A stretch of 64,000 bases of DNA from Synechococcus sp. PCC 7336 (lineage in GTDB: Bacteria; Cyanobacteriota; Cyanobacteriia; Thermostichales; PCC-7336), in contig NZ_CM001776.1 of the NCBI RefSeq assembly GCF_000332275.1, positions 1,091,902 through 1,155,901 on the forward strand, read 5' to 3'. Shown piece after piece: positions 55,011 through 64,000 of this stretch (position 1 is its first letter; the number at the start of each line of letters is the position of its first letter). The position numbers and the translations under genes are program-made. The notes beneath the pieces are model-generated. The model worked only from the letters and a program-made list of their open reading frames with translations, was not told where the DNA came from and searched no databases.

Positions 55011-58000
55011 TTAAGGACGAATAATTTGTACATTGGTTGGGGGAATTCTTGTTCCACCAGGGAAGCCTGGTTTCCCACGACCACCAACAACCCCTCCAGA
55101 TTCTGCAATTTCAGGAAAAGCAGCAGATTGGTTTGGGGTTAGCCGAGCTGTAGGTGAACTCTTCGCTTCACCAATAGAAACATTCCCATTTTGATCGCGG
55201 CCTATCAAATCCACTCTTGTTCTTACCCCACTCTCTGTACGTATAGTTACTTGTTCTTGTACTCCCGTGTTTGAACCTTCAAATCTTTGTCTTGCTTCAC
55301 GCTCAAACTCAGCTCCTTGGATTCTATTTCTTTCTAGTTGTTCTGCTCTACTATTTGGGTCTTCTGATAAAAGGATGTGAGCTTGAGCAATAAGTTCGTC
55401 TGCCGCACCGAGGTCGGTTGGGCCAAGAATAGAGTCGACTACATCTTGCAAATCTTGGATGGAGTCTCCTCCAAGGACTTGATTTACTAATTCTCCAAGC
55501 TGTATGCCCTCAAGACCAGGTATATCTACAGGAATAAGAGGCAATTGGCTCGGAGTATTGGCATCGCCAACATCTGGAGTGAGATCGATCGCCAACCTAG
55601 CATTAAGTGTTATCTGACTGCTTGCTTGTCGGGCTTGCTGGTCTAGTGCAACCCCAATCGCTCCTCCCACCACAGCCGCTCCAACAGTACCGCCAACGAT
55701 AACGGGCAGCGAAACCGGAGCCGTCGCAATCGCTGCAGCTGCAACTGCAGTAGTCAATGCTGCTTGAGCGACCACACTCACAATGGGTAGTGCTAGAGCT
55801 GGCGCAAACGCGTTACCTGACGGATCGGTAAAGTTGAGTGGAGAATTGGCGACATAGCGATAGAGATTGGTATCGCCAGCACCAAAGCCTAATGGATCTT
55901 GACTGATGAACTGTCCGGTTGAGGGGTCGAGGTAGCGAGCCCGGTTATAGAACAAGCCGGTTTCATCATCAAACTCGCGGCCTGCATAGCTAAAGCGGAA
56001 CTCAACCTCAGGATTGCTTTGACTGGTAATGTTGCCAAAACTGTCGTAGCTGATGTGGTTGACAACATTGCCCTCCGCATCCAACAGATCTCGAACACTT
56101 CCTAGATGGTCGGTCAGGGTAAATAGTACTGACCCTTCTGCATCTTCCTGAGCCAAGACTTGGTCGATCGCCGGACCGTGCAAATAGCGGTAAGCCAGAT
56201 TGCCTTCGCCATCAAACACCAGTGCGATATGCTCCCCATCATAGACAAACCGCTCCGTTTGCGCGCTTAAAGCCCCATCCCCATCCAGATCGACAGTTCT
56301 GAGAACGCGACGGCCGAAGACATCGTAGTCATATTTCGCCGAGAGGATGGTGTTGCCATCGCTATCGCGGGTAACAACTGTTCTCAATTGATTGCGATGG
56401 TCGAACCCGTATTCGGTGACTTCGCCAGTCACTTTGTCCGTCTGACGAATGCGGTTGCCCTCGTCATCGTAGTCATAGAGGAATTGCTCGTCTTCAAGCA
56501 GTCGATTGTCAGTACCAGTGCGAAAACCATCATTAATACGATTGCCATTGGCGTCGTAGGTGTAAGCCTCATCAGCCTGGAAGCTATGCTCTGCCGAGAT
56601 GAGCTGGCTGCGCTCGTCATAGCTGAACGTGCTAACCCCATCGAATGAGACTACTTCAGTAATGCGATTGGCCGCATCGTACTGATAGCGATACTCGGCG
56701 ATCGACCCTCCATCATTCGACTGCTCGATCAACTCCAGCCTGCCCGCGAGATCGTAGCTGTAGCGAGAGCTAGCGACCAACTGAGTTTGGGCTAAGTCGC
56801 TAAAACTGTCCAACTGCGTCAGTTGACTAGCTGCATCGTAAGCAAAGGTAACAGCCTTTTCTGACACTCCTGTACCCGATTGAGTGATGCGCGTGACGCG
56901 ATCGAGCAGATCGTACTCGAAGGTTTCTATTCCCGCTTCCACTCCGTTGATGGTGTCGGTCACAGAAGTGAGGTTGTTCTGGCGATCGTAGGAGTAGTCC
57001 AACGTCACATCGGGGGCACCGACCGAGCCGACGTTCGAGACCGAAGTGAGCCGACCGGCCAGATCGTAATCGTAGCTATAGGTGTAGAGAGCGTCGCCAG
57101 CAGCGCGCAATTGGCTGGCCGCATCGTAGGTATAAGTGAAACTGCGCTCGATCGCCCCACCATCGCCAATAAACTGTTCGCTGGTCAGGCGATTGAGAGC
57201 GTCAAAGCTGTAGGTAGTGCGGCGGTTGTTGCGATCGGTGCGACCCACCAAATTGCCGACTTCGTCATAATCGTAGAGACGGCTATCCTGCAGTTGATTG
57301 GTTTCCAACACCAAGCGATTGAGGCGATCGTATTGATAGGTGGTTAGGTTACCAACGGAGTCGAGCAAGGAGGTTAAATTTCCCTCGGCGTCATAGGTGT
57401 AAGCTGCTGTGTCTCCATTGGCATCGGTGTTGCCTTGCAACCGATTGAGTTCGTCATAAGCGGAGACAGAGGTGTTGCCGAGAGCATCAGTAACGGAGAC
57501 GATATTACCATTGCCATCATAGGTAGTGGTGATGGTATTTCTTAGCGGATCGGTGACACTAATTTCGAGGTCGCGGCCATCGTAGGTAAGGGTAGTAGCT
57601 CGATCGAGCCCGTCTGTAATGGATGTAATATTACTATTTCCATCGTAGCCATACTCGACAACATTACCGAAGGCATTAGTGATTGTAGTGAGACGATTTA
57701 GATCGTCGTAAATATACTTAGAAGTACGATCTAACTCGCCATCAATCTCTACCAAGTTTCCAACAGAGTCATAGCTGAACTGAGTAGATTGTAATAATGG
57801 ATTGATGGCTTCAATCTGGCGATTAAGATCGTCATAGATAAAATAATTGATTCTATCTAATTCATCAGTAACAGATATTAAATTGTTGGCTTTGTCATAA
57901 GAATATAAAACTTGACCATTTAGCACGTCACTTGTCCTGACAAGGCGATTGCGAAAATCATATTCAAAGTTAAGTTCAAATCCGCGCCGGTTGGTTTGAC

Positions 58001-59948
58001 GTACTAGATTGCCGAGCTTGTCATATTCAAATAGAGCGCTATTGCTATCGGCATCGATTTGCTCGATAAGGCGATCGAGCTCGTCGTATGCAAATTCCGT
58101 TCGATTAGTGTTGCGATCTGCTACGGAAATTAGGTTGTCCGCTAGATCGTATTCGTATCGAGTTGAATTCCCAACGGCATCAACTATTTCCGTCAAGCGA
58201 TCGCGAGCATCGTACTCGTATCGTGTAGTATTTCCACGCGGATCGGTCACAGAGAGTAAGTTGCCATTACGATCGTAGGAGAACTGAGTTGAGAATCCTT
58301 CAGCATCAATTTCTTCAATGCGACGGCTGCGGCTATCGTAGCGATATTCAGTCAGATTTCCGTTGAAATCTGTTTCAACGATGAGGTTGCCCCGCAAATC
58401 ATAGGCAAACGTGGCCTGTTGTTCGAGAGCATCGAGGGTGGCAACAACCCGATCGCGCTCGTCATACTCAAACTGAGTGAGATTGCCATTCGCGTCCCGA
58501 ACTGAGAGGACATTACCCCGTCGATCGTAATCAAAGAGAGTCACGGGAGAGCTTAAGGGTCCCTCCCTATCGGGATCGGCTTCAACAATTTGAGTTAGGC
58601 GATTGTTCGAATCGAACTCGTACTCGGTGCGATTGCCCAGTTCGTTTGTGAAGGCTGAGATGTTGCCGCTCAGATCGTCGTACTCTTGACGGACAGTGGC
58701 TTCATCAGCCGTGCCAACAGCAAAAGTTGTGGCAATCAAGCGACCGAATTCGTCATAGTCGTTGTCTGTGGTGCGACCCAGAGCATCGGTGATGGTGTCT
58801 ACCAATCCCAATGCGGTGTAGGTGAACTGGGTTACGACATCGTCGGTTTCGCCAGAGGTGCGATCGTCTTGGCCCACAACCTGTCGCGCTACCAATACAT
58901 TGCCCGTAGCAGGATCGAGTTCGAAGAACGTGTCGCGCCCCAACTCATCGGTAGAGCGAGTCAGCTGATTGAAAACCGAATCGTACTCAAACGTTTGTCT
59001 GGTTTGAACTGCCCGACCATTGCGCCGAAAAGCGATGCGACGCTCGGACTGACTGAACCCGACCAGATCGTCCGCTCCATCCCCATCCAAATCTGCCAGC
59101 GAGAGATCGGTAATGCCTGCATCATTGGCAAATTCATTCCCCAATTGATTGAAGACAAACTGCCCCTCTCCATCCGTACTGAAGACAAACAGCTCGTCAC
59201 CACCCGAGAGAGTAGAAACCGCCACATCGAGATTGCCATCGCGATCGACATCCCCGATCGCCAGGGAATCGGTGAAAAGATTGACCCTTCGGAAAGCATT
59301 CAAGCTGAAGTTTCCGCTGCCATTACCCAACCAGATCGAGACGCGATCGGTAGAGCTCATTCTAGGCCCAGAAGGAGCAAAGAAGGCTCCACTCGTCAAG
59401 GTGACTAAATCGAGGAAGCCATCGTTATCGAAATCGGCTAACTCGATCTCAGAAAGATTTGGAAAAACTGCATCAGGGGCAGCAAGAAACGTATTATCAG
59501 CAGTAAAAGTTCCATCCCCATCCCCTAGAGCAACAGAGATGCTCGAACGTGAAAAGTAGATCAGATCGGCATCGCCATCCAGATCGATATCTCCTAACTG
59601 AATTTGGTCTGCTTCTGCACGCAGCTCGAACTCTCCCAGTTGAGCGAGGCTGCCATCGGTCTCTCTAGAGAAGGTAAAGACGCGTTCGTAATCTTCAAAG
59701 ATGGTCGTGAAACCACCGCCATATCCCCCACCGTAGCCACCCCCATAACCGCCACCATAACCGCCACCGGTATCGGGCACCCGGATACTTTGCCTGCCTG
59801 TACCGCTGACTGCAATGTCGAGCTCGCCATCCCCATCGAGGTCTGCCACCGCAATGTCCGTCAACTCCAACAAAGCAGCCCCATCTGTAGAGTCATCTGG
59901 CACTGAGGCGGAACGAGCTTTAAGACCTGCAGTGATTTGGCGACGCAC
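55011..59948 (-). CDS. Rhs-repeat polymorphic toxin with nuclease-like C-terminal tip
   Basis: A 1,645-residue protein. Residues 1-310 hold FG-GAP/VCBS repeats (VADLDGDGELDIAVSGTG, LADFDNDGFLDLVTLTSG) with a GGGY tandem linker near 62-80. Residues about 330-1300 are YD (Rhs) repeats forming a shell. The core end is RYLDPSTGQFISQDPLGFGA (about 1340). After a hydrophobic pretoxin segment, the tip (from about 1548) has VRTRVDLIGRDQNG and SIGEAKSS, giving D...ExK, so a PD-(D/E)XK-type nuclease is likely. No signal peptide is present, and the 5' end abuts an IS66 fragment, so the true N-terminus may be lost. Confidence 0.88.
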   Translation of the reverse strand: MRRQITAGLKARSASVPDDSTDGAALLELTDIAVADLDGDGELDIAVSGTGRQSIRVPDTGGGYGGGYGGGYGGGYGGGFTTIFEDYERVFTFSRETDGSLAQLGEFELRAEADQIQLGDIDLDGDADLIYFSRSSISVALGDGDGTFTADNTFLAAPDAVFPNLSEIELADFDNDGFLDLVTLTSGAFFAPSGPRMSSTDRVSIWLGNGSGNFSLNAFRRVNLFTDSLAIGDVDRDGNLDVAVSTLSGGDELFVFSTDGEGQFVFNQLGNEFANDAGITDLSLADLDGDGADDLVGFSQSERRIAFRRNGRAVQTRQTFEYDSVFNQLTRSTDELGRDTFFELDPATGNVLVARQVVGQDDRTSGETDDVVTQFTYTALGLVDTITDALGRTTDNDYDEFGRLIATTFAVGTADEATVRQEYDDLSGNISAFTNELGNRTEYEFDSNNRLTQIVEADPDREGPLSSPVTLFDYDRRGNVLSVRDANGNLTQFEYDERDRVVATLDALEQQATFAYDLRGNLIVETDFNGNLTEYRYDSRSRRIEEIDAEGFSTQFSYDRNGNLLSVTDPRGNTTRYEYDARDRLTEIVDAVGNSTRYEYDLADNLISVADRNTNRTEFAYDELDRLIEQIDADSNSALFEYDKLGNLVRQTNRRGFELNFEYDFRNRLVRTSDVLNGQVLYSYDKANNLISVTDELDRINYFIYDDLNRQIEAINPLLQSTQFSYDSVGNLVEIDGELDRTSKYIYDDLNRLTTITNAFGNVVEYGYDGNSNITSITDGLDRATTLTYDGRDLEISVTDPLRNTITTTYDGNGNIVSVTDALGNTSVSAYDELNRLQGNTDANGDTAAYTYDAEGNLTSLLDSVGNLTTYQYDRLNRLVLETNQLQDSRLYDYDEVGNLVGRTDRNNRRTTYSFDALNRLTSEQFIGDGGAIERSFTYTYDAASQLRAAGDALYTYSYDYDLAGRLTSVSNVGSVGAPDVTLDYSYDRQNNLTSVTDTINGVEAGIETFEYDLLDRVTRITQSGTGVSEKAVTFAYDAASQLTQLDSFSDLAQTQLVASSRYSYDLAGRLELIEQSNDGGSIAEYRYQYDAANRITEVVSFDGVSTFSYDERSQLISAEHSFQADEAYTYDANGNRINDGFRTGTDNRLLEDEQFLYDYDDEGNRIRQTDKVTGEVTEYGFDHRNQLRTVVTRDSDGNTILSAKYDYDVFGRRVLRTVDLDGDGALSAQTERFVYDGEHIALVFDGEGNLAYRYLHGPAIDQVLAQEDAEGSVLFTLTDHLGSVRDLLDAEGNVVNHISYDSFGNITSQSNPEVEFRFSYAGREFDDETGLFYNRARYLDPSTGQFISQDPLGFGAGDTNLYRYVANSPLNFTDPSGNAFAPALALPIVSVVAQAALTTAVAAAAIATAPVSLPVIVGGTVGAAVVGGAIGVALDQQARQASSQITLNARLAIDLTPDVGDANTPSQLPLIPVDIPGLEGIQLGELVNQVLGGDSIQDLQDVVDSILGPTDLGAADELIAQAHILLSEDPNSRAEQLERNRIQGAEFEREARQRFEGSNTGVQEQVTIRTESGVRTRVDLIGRDQNGNVSIGEAKSSPTARLTPNQSAAFPEIAESGGVVGGRGKPGFPGGTRIPPTNVQIIRP

Positions 59949-60140
59949 TAGCTTTGGGTCGCAATCTCAAGCTGGCGCCAGTTTGTAGCTCGCATGTTGA
60001 GCGTGACTGCCTCTTTGAAGGCTCAAAATAGAAATGTGCTTGATTTTCTCACTCAAGCTTGCCGAGCTGCACGATTGCAGCTGCCGACACCGTCTTTAAT
60101 TCCTCAATCTTTGGATTCAGGAATTCCCTTATTTCGGGAT
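59949..60140 (+). pseudogene. IS66-family transposase C-terminal relic (second)
   Basis: The plus strand reads TSFGSQSQAGAS and then, after a frame change, FVARMLSVTASLKAQNRNVL and DFLTQACRAARLQLPTP. This is the end of an IS66 transposase. The rest is missing, because the Rhs reading frame begins at the same point on the other strand. The fragment differs from the IS66 relic at 44361. Confidence 0.75.
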
Positions 60141-60230
60141 GAAAAACTATTGGCAGCTGAATACGTTTCTGGGACGGTTACTAATCCTTTTTGTATTAGC
60201 CTCAGAGAGGAGTGATCGAATTTTAGTAGG

Positions 60231-60656
60231 CTATTGATCTGCGGGCGGTACAGGCACTGTCGATTCTAACCATAAGACTGTTGGGGGATAGGCAGATAGT
60301 ATATCAAGGCAGTCATTGGGTGTATATATAGAGTATTGAATAATTTCTTTATCTTCATATATGCCCTGACTTACGTGGTTAAACCACTTTAGATAATCTG
60401 AATCCTCAACCGTAAAAAATCCCCATCGGCCTAAATTATTTTCGCCGTCAACCCGGTTGTAAAACAGTAAGTCGCCTTCATCAATATTTCTATAAGTTAA
60501 GGCAGGATCAAATAATATTTCTAGTTTCCTGTCAGACTCATCAAGTGGTGTCAGAATCAACTTAAGCCCCTCATAGCCATGATGAAGTGTTTCCAATTGC
60601 ATTACCGCTGGGAGCCCAAATAATGGTTTCCATGCTTTAAAAATATTTTCAGCCAT
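60231..60656 (-). CDS. Probable immunity protein of the orphan Rhs tip
   Basis: A 141-residue acidic protein starting MAENIFKAWKPLFGLPAVMQ; no family name is recognised. It includes YRNIDEGDLLFYNRVDG and LGRWGFFTVEDSDYLKWFNH. Its ATG overlaps the stop of the orphan toxin tip (TAATG), the usual toxin-immunity arrangement. The function is inferred from this coupling and the small acidic nature. Confidence 0.6.
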   Translation of the reverse strand: MAENIFKAWKPLFGLPAVMQLETLHHGYEGLKLILTPLDESDRKLEILFDPALTYRNIDEGDLLFYNRVDGENNLGRWGFFTVEDSDYLKWFNHVSQGIYEDKEIIQYSIYTPNDCLDILSAYPPTVLWLESTVPVPPADQ

Positions 60657-61006
60657 TAACTCTCTCCAAAACGAAATTTAGTTCTATCCCTTCCCTGCTG
60701 GATTTCTAAAGTTGGTGGGCCATTTACAGAACTCCCAGGTGCCGGTGAACTACCTGGCCTTACAACAACTGTACTGCCATCAGGCAACTGGCCAGCTCTT
60801 CCTGGACCAAATGATGTTTCAATAGATCGAACATTCCCAAGATTTAAATTATCAAATACTGAATTTGCTTCATCGAAACCACCTGTAGTGTCAAATTGTG
60901 TCGTTACCCCACGTGTTTCCCTGCCAAGTGTGGAGCGGTTAATCAAATCATTGATAACATCATCAAATGCCCTATTATTTGAGCTAATAATTGAGTCAGA
61001 GACGAT
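60656..61006 (-). pseudogene. Orphan Rhs C-terminal toxin tip
   Basis: The frame is open from 61006 without a normal start. It encodes about 116 residues including RVTTQF-like RGVTTQFDTTGGFDEANSVF, TSFGPGRAGQLPDGSTVVVR and PTLEIQQGRDRTKFRF. This is the ending of a common Rhs toxin tip. The Rhs core that should precede it is absent, and the recombinase gene lies upstream instead. It is a displaced cassette that could be restored by recombination. Confidence 0.7.
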
Positions 61007-61118
61007 TCACTTTTTAGATGTGATTTTCTCCGATAAATACTGGGTTTGAGCGGCTAAGGAAAAAGACGGTGATGGTTGTTATTTGAGCAAGCCCCCCGAG
61101 GCAAGAGTTGAATCAATT

Positions 61119-62195
61119 CTACTGCTCGTCCAACTGTTCGGCAGCTAAGGTGGCGAATAACTCATCGGTTGTGGCGGGTGTCTCTTCAGTCTGCCCATCC
61201 CAATCGACGCTGAGCGAGCGCTCGGAGCGAGCCGGGTGAGTGAGGGTATGAACCTGCTTGAGCTTCTTAATCGAGACCTGGGTGTAGATCTGAGTGGTAT
61301 CGAGACTGACGTGACCCAACATCGCCTGAATGTGACGGATATCGGCTCCATTCTCGTGCATGAGCGTCGCCATCGTGTGACGGAACAAATGACAACTCCC
61401 CGTCTTGCCCAGCTCAGCCTTATCGACATAGGAGCGAACCAACTGAGTCAAGCGGTTGGGGGTCAGCGGCTCCCCCAGATGAGACAGAAACAAACGGCCA
61501 TCCTCATGACCGCAACAGAGATGGGGCCGCACATCAGCCAGATATTTCTCTATCCAAGCTACGGCCCGAGCGCCAATGGGAATCATGCGGTCCTTGCGTC
61601 CTTTCCCCTGACGCACCATCAAAGTACCCCGCTCGCCATCGAGGTCTTCAAGCGCTAAGTGAATCATCTCCAGGCGGCGAATACCCGTGCTGTAGAACGT
61701 TTCTAGCATGGCTCGGTCTCGCAAGCCTATCGCCTGGTTGACATCCGGCTGGCTGAGAACTTGTTCGGCTTCCTTCTGAGACAGAATGGCCTTGGGTAGT
61801 CGGGTCTCGAGCTTGGGCAACTCTATCTCGCTGGCGGGATTGTAGAGAATGTGATTCTGGCGCGAGAGCCACTTAAACCAGGCCCGCACGGCCACCAGAT
61901 AGTTGTGTTGAGAGCGGAAGGAAAGGGGTTTGCCGTTGGGTTGACGGTAGTGATAGAGAAAGCGCTGATAGCGCTCCAGAATGGGCTTAGTGATCTCGGG
62001 AGGCCGCAACAGAGAGCGCTGAGCGGACCAATTGATGAAATGAGCCAGATAGAAACGGCGGGCGGTGATGGTGCGGGGGGAGTAGTTGCGCACGGCCATC
62101 CATTCGAGGAAGCGCTCCATGAAACAGACAAAACCCTGGGGGTCGGCGATGTTGGGCACGTCGGGGAAGGACGGTGGCGGGCGCTTGCGAGACAT
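61119..62195 (-). CDS. Tyrosine recombinase/integrase (XerC/D-like)
   Basis: A 358-residue protein. The N-terminal SAM-like domain (about 20-120) includes MERFLEWMAVRNYSPRTITA. The catalytic domain has the first arginine in FYSTGIRRLEMIHL, the lysine in RQGKGRKDRMIPIG, HLFRHTMATLMHENGADI (HxxR) and LGHVSLDTTQIYTQV with His and Tyr. All six active residues seem present. It lies 115 bp downstream of primase copy 2 on the same strand, which suggests a primase-recombinase operon of one mobile element. Confidence 0.92.
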   Translation of the reverse strand: MSRKRPPPSFPDVPNIADPQGFVCFMERFLEWMAVRNYSPRTITARRFYLAHFINWSAQRSLLRPPEITKPILERYQRFLYHYRQPNGKPLSFRSQHNYLVAVRAWFKWLSRQNHILYNPASEIELPKLETRLPKAILSQKEAEQVLSQPDVNQAIGLRDRAMLETFYSTGIRRLEMIHLALEDLDGERGTLMVRQGKGRKDRMIPIGARAVAWIEKYLADVRPHLCCGHEDGRLFLSHLGEPLTPNRLTQLVRSYVDKAELGKTGSCHLFRHTMATLMHENGADIRHIQAMLGHVSLDTTQIYTQVSIKKLKQVHTLTHPARSERSLSVDWDGQTEETPATTDELFATLAAEQLDEQ

Positions 62196-62309
62196 GAGCG
62201 GGGGTGAGAGCAGCTAAGGGGAGGGGGTGAGTACGACGAGAAAGTACGACGAAAAAGTACGGTTTTGAGATAGGGGGGTACTGTGCTTTTTTGGGGAAAT
62301 CGACCGAAA

Positions 62310-63863
62310 TCAGGCCCTATACCCGTTGAGAACTGGGTTTGAGGTCCCCTGACTTGGCCCTAACTTGGGGGTAACTTGGGGCAAACTTGGCGCTGTCTTT
62401 TGAGCGATTTGCCCTGACTTTTGAGCGATATCCCCTAACTTTTGAGCGTCGTACTCCTGTCGGAGACGGTCCAGGTCAATCAAGCCCATCTGGTGAGCCC
62501 CTGGTGCAGCGGGATTGCCGTCGTAGAGCAGCTCGTATTGAAAACTCTTGCCGCGACTGCCGGCATGGATCAGCAGATATTCCAACTCCGTCAGGCGGCG
62601 ACAATGAATCTTGAGTTGGCCGTCGCTCCAGCCAGTGCAGCTGCGGATGTCTTTGCGAGTAAAGCGATAATCCTGTTGCGCGATGCTCTCACGGGTACAG
62701 GCTGTGGCAACCATCTGCTGAATCAGCGTCAACAGGCGGCGAGTCTGGGGCGGTAGCTCGTCGAGAGAACGCCCTAACACCTGATGCGCCAATCGATTGG
62801 CCACCTCGATGTCCTCCAGCGTCACCTCGATATAGTCAAACCACTGACCGCTCTGTTCCACCCGCTCAATCGGGCGCTGATGTTGATGGAGCAGAGCAAT
62901 CGTCTGAATCAGTCCCAGATATTTCAGATGGTCGCGGCGGGTGCGGGTCTGGGTACTGACAAAGGTCAACTGCTCGGCATAAGGATTGGCGACTAAAAGA
63001 GGGCGTAACAGACGTTGGGCGTTTTGGTGGAGCTGGAGCAGCTCGCGCCGGTACTGCTGGGCTAGTAGGCCAGCCAGAGTTTTACGTTGGCGCTGGCGGG
63101 CGTGGATGGCTTCGGTTTGAGCGCGGCTTTCGTTGACGCTCAACACCAGACAGCGATTGAGCAGTTCCTCGTCGATGTCAATGGCAGTGGTGGTCATCAT
63201 CAACATCACCGGCCCCTCGACGCGGTATTGCACCGTCTGGAGTTTGCCACTGCTGGCATCCTTGCCCGTTGAAGCAATCGTGACTTCTCCCTCTGACTGG
63301 AGCAATTTGAGCGCGTAACTGGCTTGCTCGGCCCCTTCTTCTTCAGCAATAGCTAGGATCTTGTGTTTGAGGTCGGTTTCTCCCATGTAGAACAAACTCT
63401 GGCCGGTCATGGCCGAATACTTGACCTGTTCCTCGGCAGGAATCAGCGCCAGAATCGCATCCATCAACGAACTTTTCCCCGCAGCACTGGAGCTTTGAAT
63501 CAGGACGGCTAAGGGAGCCTCCAGTTTGCGACTGGTGGCGGCCAGATAGCCGACGAGTTTGTTGGTTTGTTCTCCCACAACGCCGCAACGGTCGAAGTCT
63601 TGCAAAATACGCTCGAGCAGGTTGGGTTGTTTGAGCAGCTCCAGAGCGGCTTTCAGCTCACTCTGGTTCATGTGGGGCACTTGAGTCTTGGGTTTGAGGG
63701 CCTGCTGGATCTGTTGGTCTTGCAGCTCCTCTAATTGCAACAGCACTTGGGCGAGATCTGCTTTGAGGCTGTCGCTGGACAGGCAGAGTTCGTGGCTGGC
63801 TTGTTTGAGAAAGGCGCTGCGGTGGCGGGCGTTGTAGAGGTCGAGGGTATCGACGTGGAAGGC
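62310..63863 (-). pseudogene. 5'-truncated second copy of the mobile primase-ATPase gene
   Basis: It encodes about 518 residues, from AFHVDTLDLYNARHRSAFLK to the natural end GPSQGTSNPVLNGYRA, nearly identical to the C-terminal part of the protein at 48660-51554. It keeps the Walker A AAGKSS and the winged-helix tail but lacks the zinc finger and TOPRIM domains. Upstream of 63863 the sequence belongs to an unrelated rightward gene, so no native start exists. Confidence 0.88.
62346..63863 (-). repeat. 1,518-bp direct repeat, copy 2
   Basis: It matches 48702-50219 at a constant offset of 13,644. The orientation is the same, so recombination between the copies would excise the segment carrying the rest of the primase gene, the XRE gene, the Rhs genes and the recombinase. 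Confidence 0.95.
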
Positions 63864-64000
63864 GATTGTCGGACCGCTGGGCACGGGCACGCAAGGATTT
63901 GTCCCCGCCGATACCGCCCTCCCCTACACCGTCCGGTTCGAGAACGCCCCCACCGCCAGTTCCGCTGTGGGTGAAGTGCGGATTGTGATTGAATTGGATG
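63864..64000 (+). CDS. Interior of a large surface-protein gene, cut at both sides
   Basis: In the frame that reads GPLGTGTQGFVPADTALPYT and VRFENAPTASSAVGEVRIVI this matches a motif repeated in large cyanobacterial extracellular proteins (FVPxDxxLPYTIxFEN). The 5' side was replaced by the primase repeat at 63863, and the 3' side runs off the window. About 45 residues are visible, and the rest of the protein is unknown. Confidence 0.6.

Noticed and set aside
59700..59775. GGGY-coding repeat considered as a minisatellite of separate interest
   Set aside because: It is an in-frame flexible linker between FG-GAP segments of the Rhs protein.
62196..62309. Search for an attachment core beside the recombinase
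   Set aside because: No direct repeat of convincing length was found between this gap and the outer edges of either primase copy.

Overview
The window looks like chromosomal DNA of a beta-cyanobacterium. It is rich in the octamer GCGATCGC (HIP1), and it carries a beta-carboxysome operon (ccmK, ccmK, ccmL, ccmM, ccmN, ccmO-like), a low-affinity CO2-uptake NDH-1 module (ndhF4-ndhD4-chpX), the cyanobacterial alkane pair (acyl-ACP reductase and aldehyde-deformylating oxygenase) and other cyanobacterial families (ABA4-like, DUF1350, LabA-like NYN). The species cannot be fixed from the sequence. The core genes are intact and compactly arranged, but both edges are heavily rearranged.

Layout. 1-359: the 5' part of a leftward glcD-like FAD oxidase gene. 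758-3697: a graveyard of restriction-modification and toxin-antitoxin genes (hsdS relic with two internal stops, three HsdR_N-like nuclease paralogues of which only one is intact, an RHH antitoxin beside a broken PIN toxin). 3901-5241: ABA4-like gene with an IS5-family element inserted exactly at its stop codon. 5445-7210: two alpha/beta-hydrolase-like genes. 7355-18223: the carbon-concentrating block, with ndhF4-ndhD4-chpX leftward and the ccm operon rightward from a shared 850-bp intergenic region. NDH-1MS' converts CO2 to bicarbonate, and the carboxysome genes build the compartment where it is fixed. 18435-36260: housekeeping and metabolism (ftsH, NYN nuclease, metG, peptide-type ABC permease, GerW/DUF2953 pair, NDP-sugar pyrophosphorylase, AAR/ADO, rnc, a solitary atpC, TrkH-type K+ transporter, EVE protein, HD-GYP response regulator, hisB, SDR). 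36303-43884: a leftward surface-polysaccharide cluster with an ABC exporter (wzm/wzt), sulfotransferase, glycosyltransferase, epimerase and Gfo/Idh oxidoreductase.

43885-64000 is an accessory mosaic. It holds an IS66 relic, a MITE-like element whose ends match a nearby ISL3-family element, the 3' end of a group II intron, two attC-like integron recombination sites bounding a DUF1993 gene cassette, and a full ISL3 element. It then has a primase-ATPase gene with a divergent XRE regulator, a DUF6888/DUF6887 pair, a large Rhs protein with a nuclease-like tip and candidate immunity genes, an orphan Rhs tip with its own partner, a tyrosine recombinase, and a second, 5'-truncated copy of the primase gene. 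The two primase copies form 1,518-bp direct repeats about 13.6 kb apart and bracket the Rhs/recombinase island. At the right edge the second copy is fused to the interior of a rightward surface-protein gene.

The most interesting signals are the integrase-less integron cassettes, the primase-recombinase mobile element with its direct repeats, the two-part Rhs toxin locus, and a GC-rich, strongly palindromic stretch at 52537-52890 that I cannot assign.
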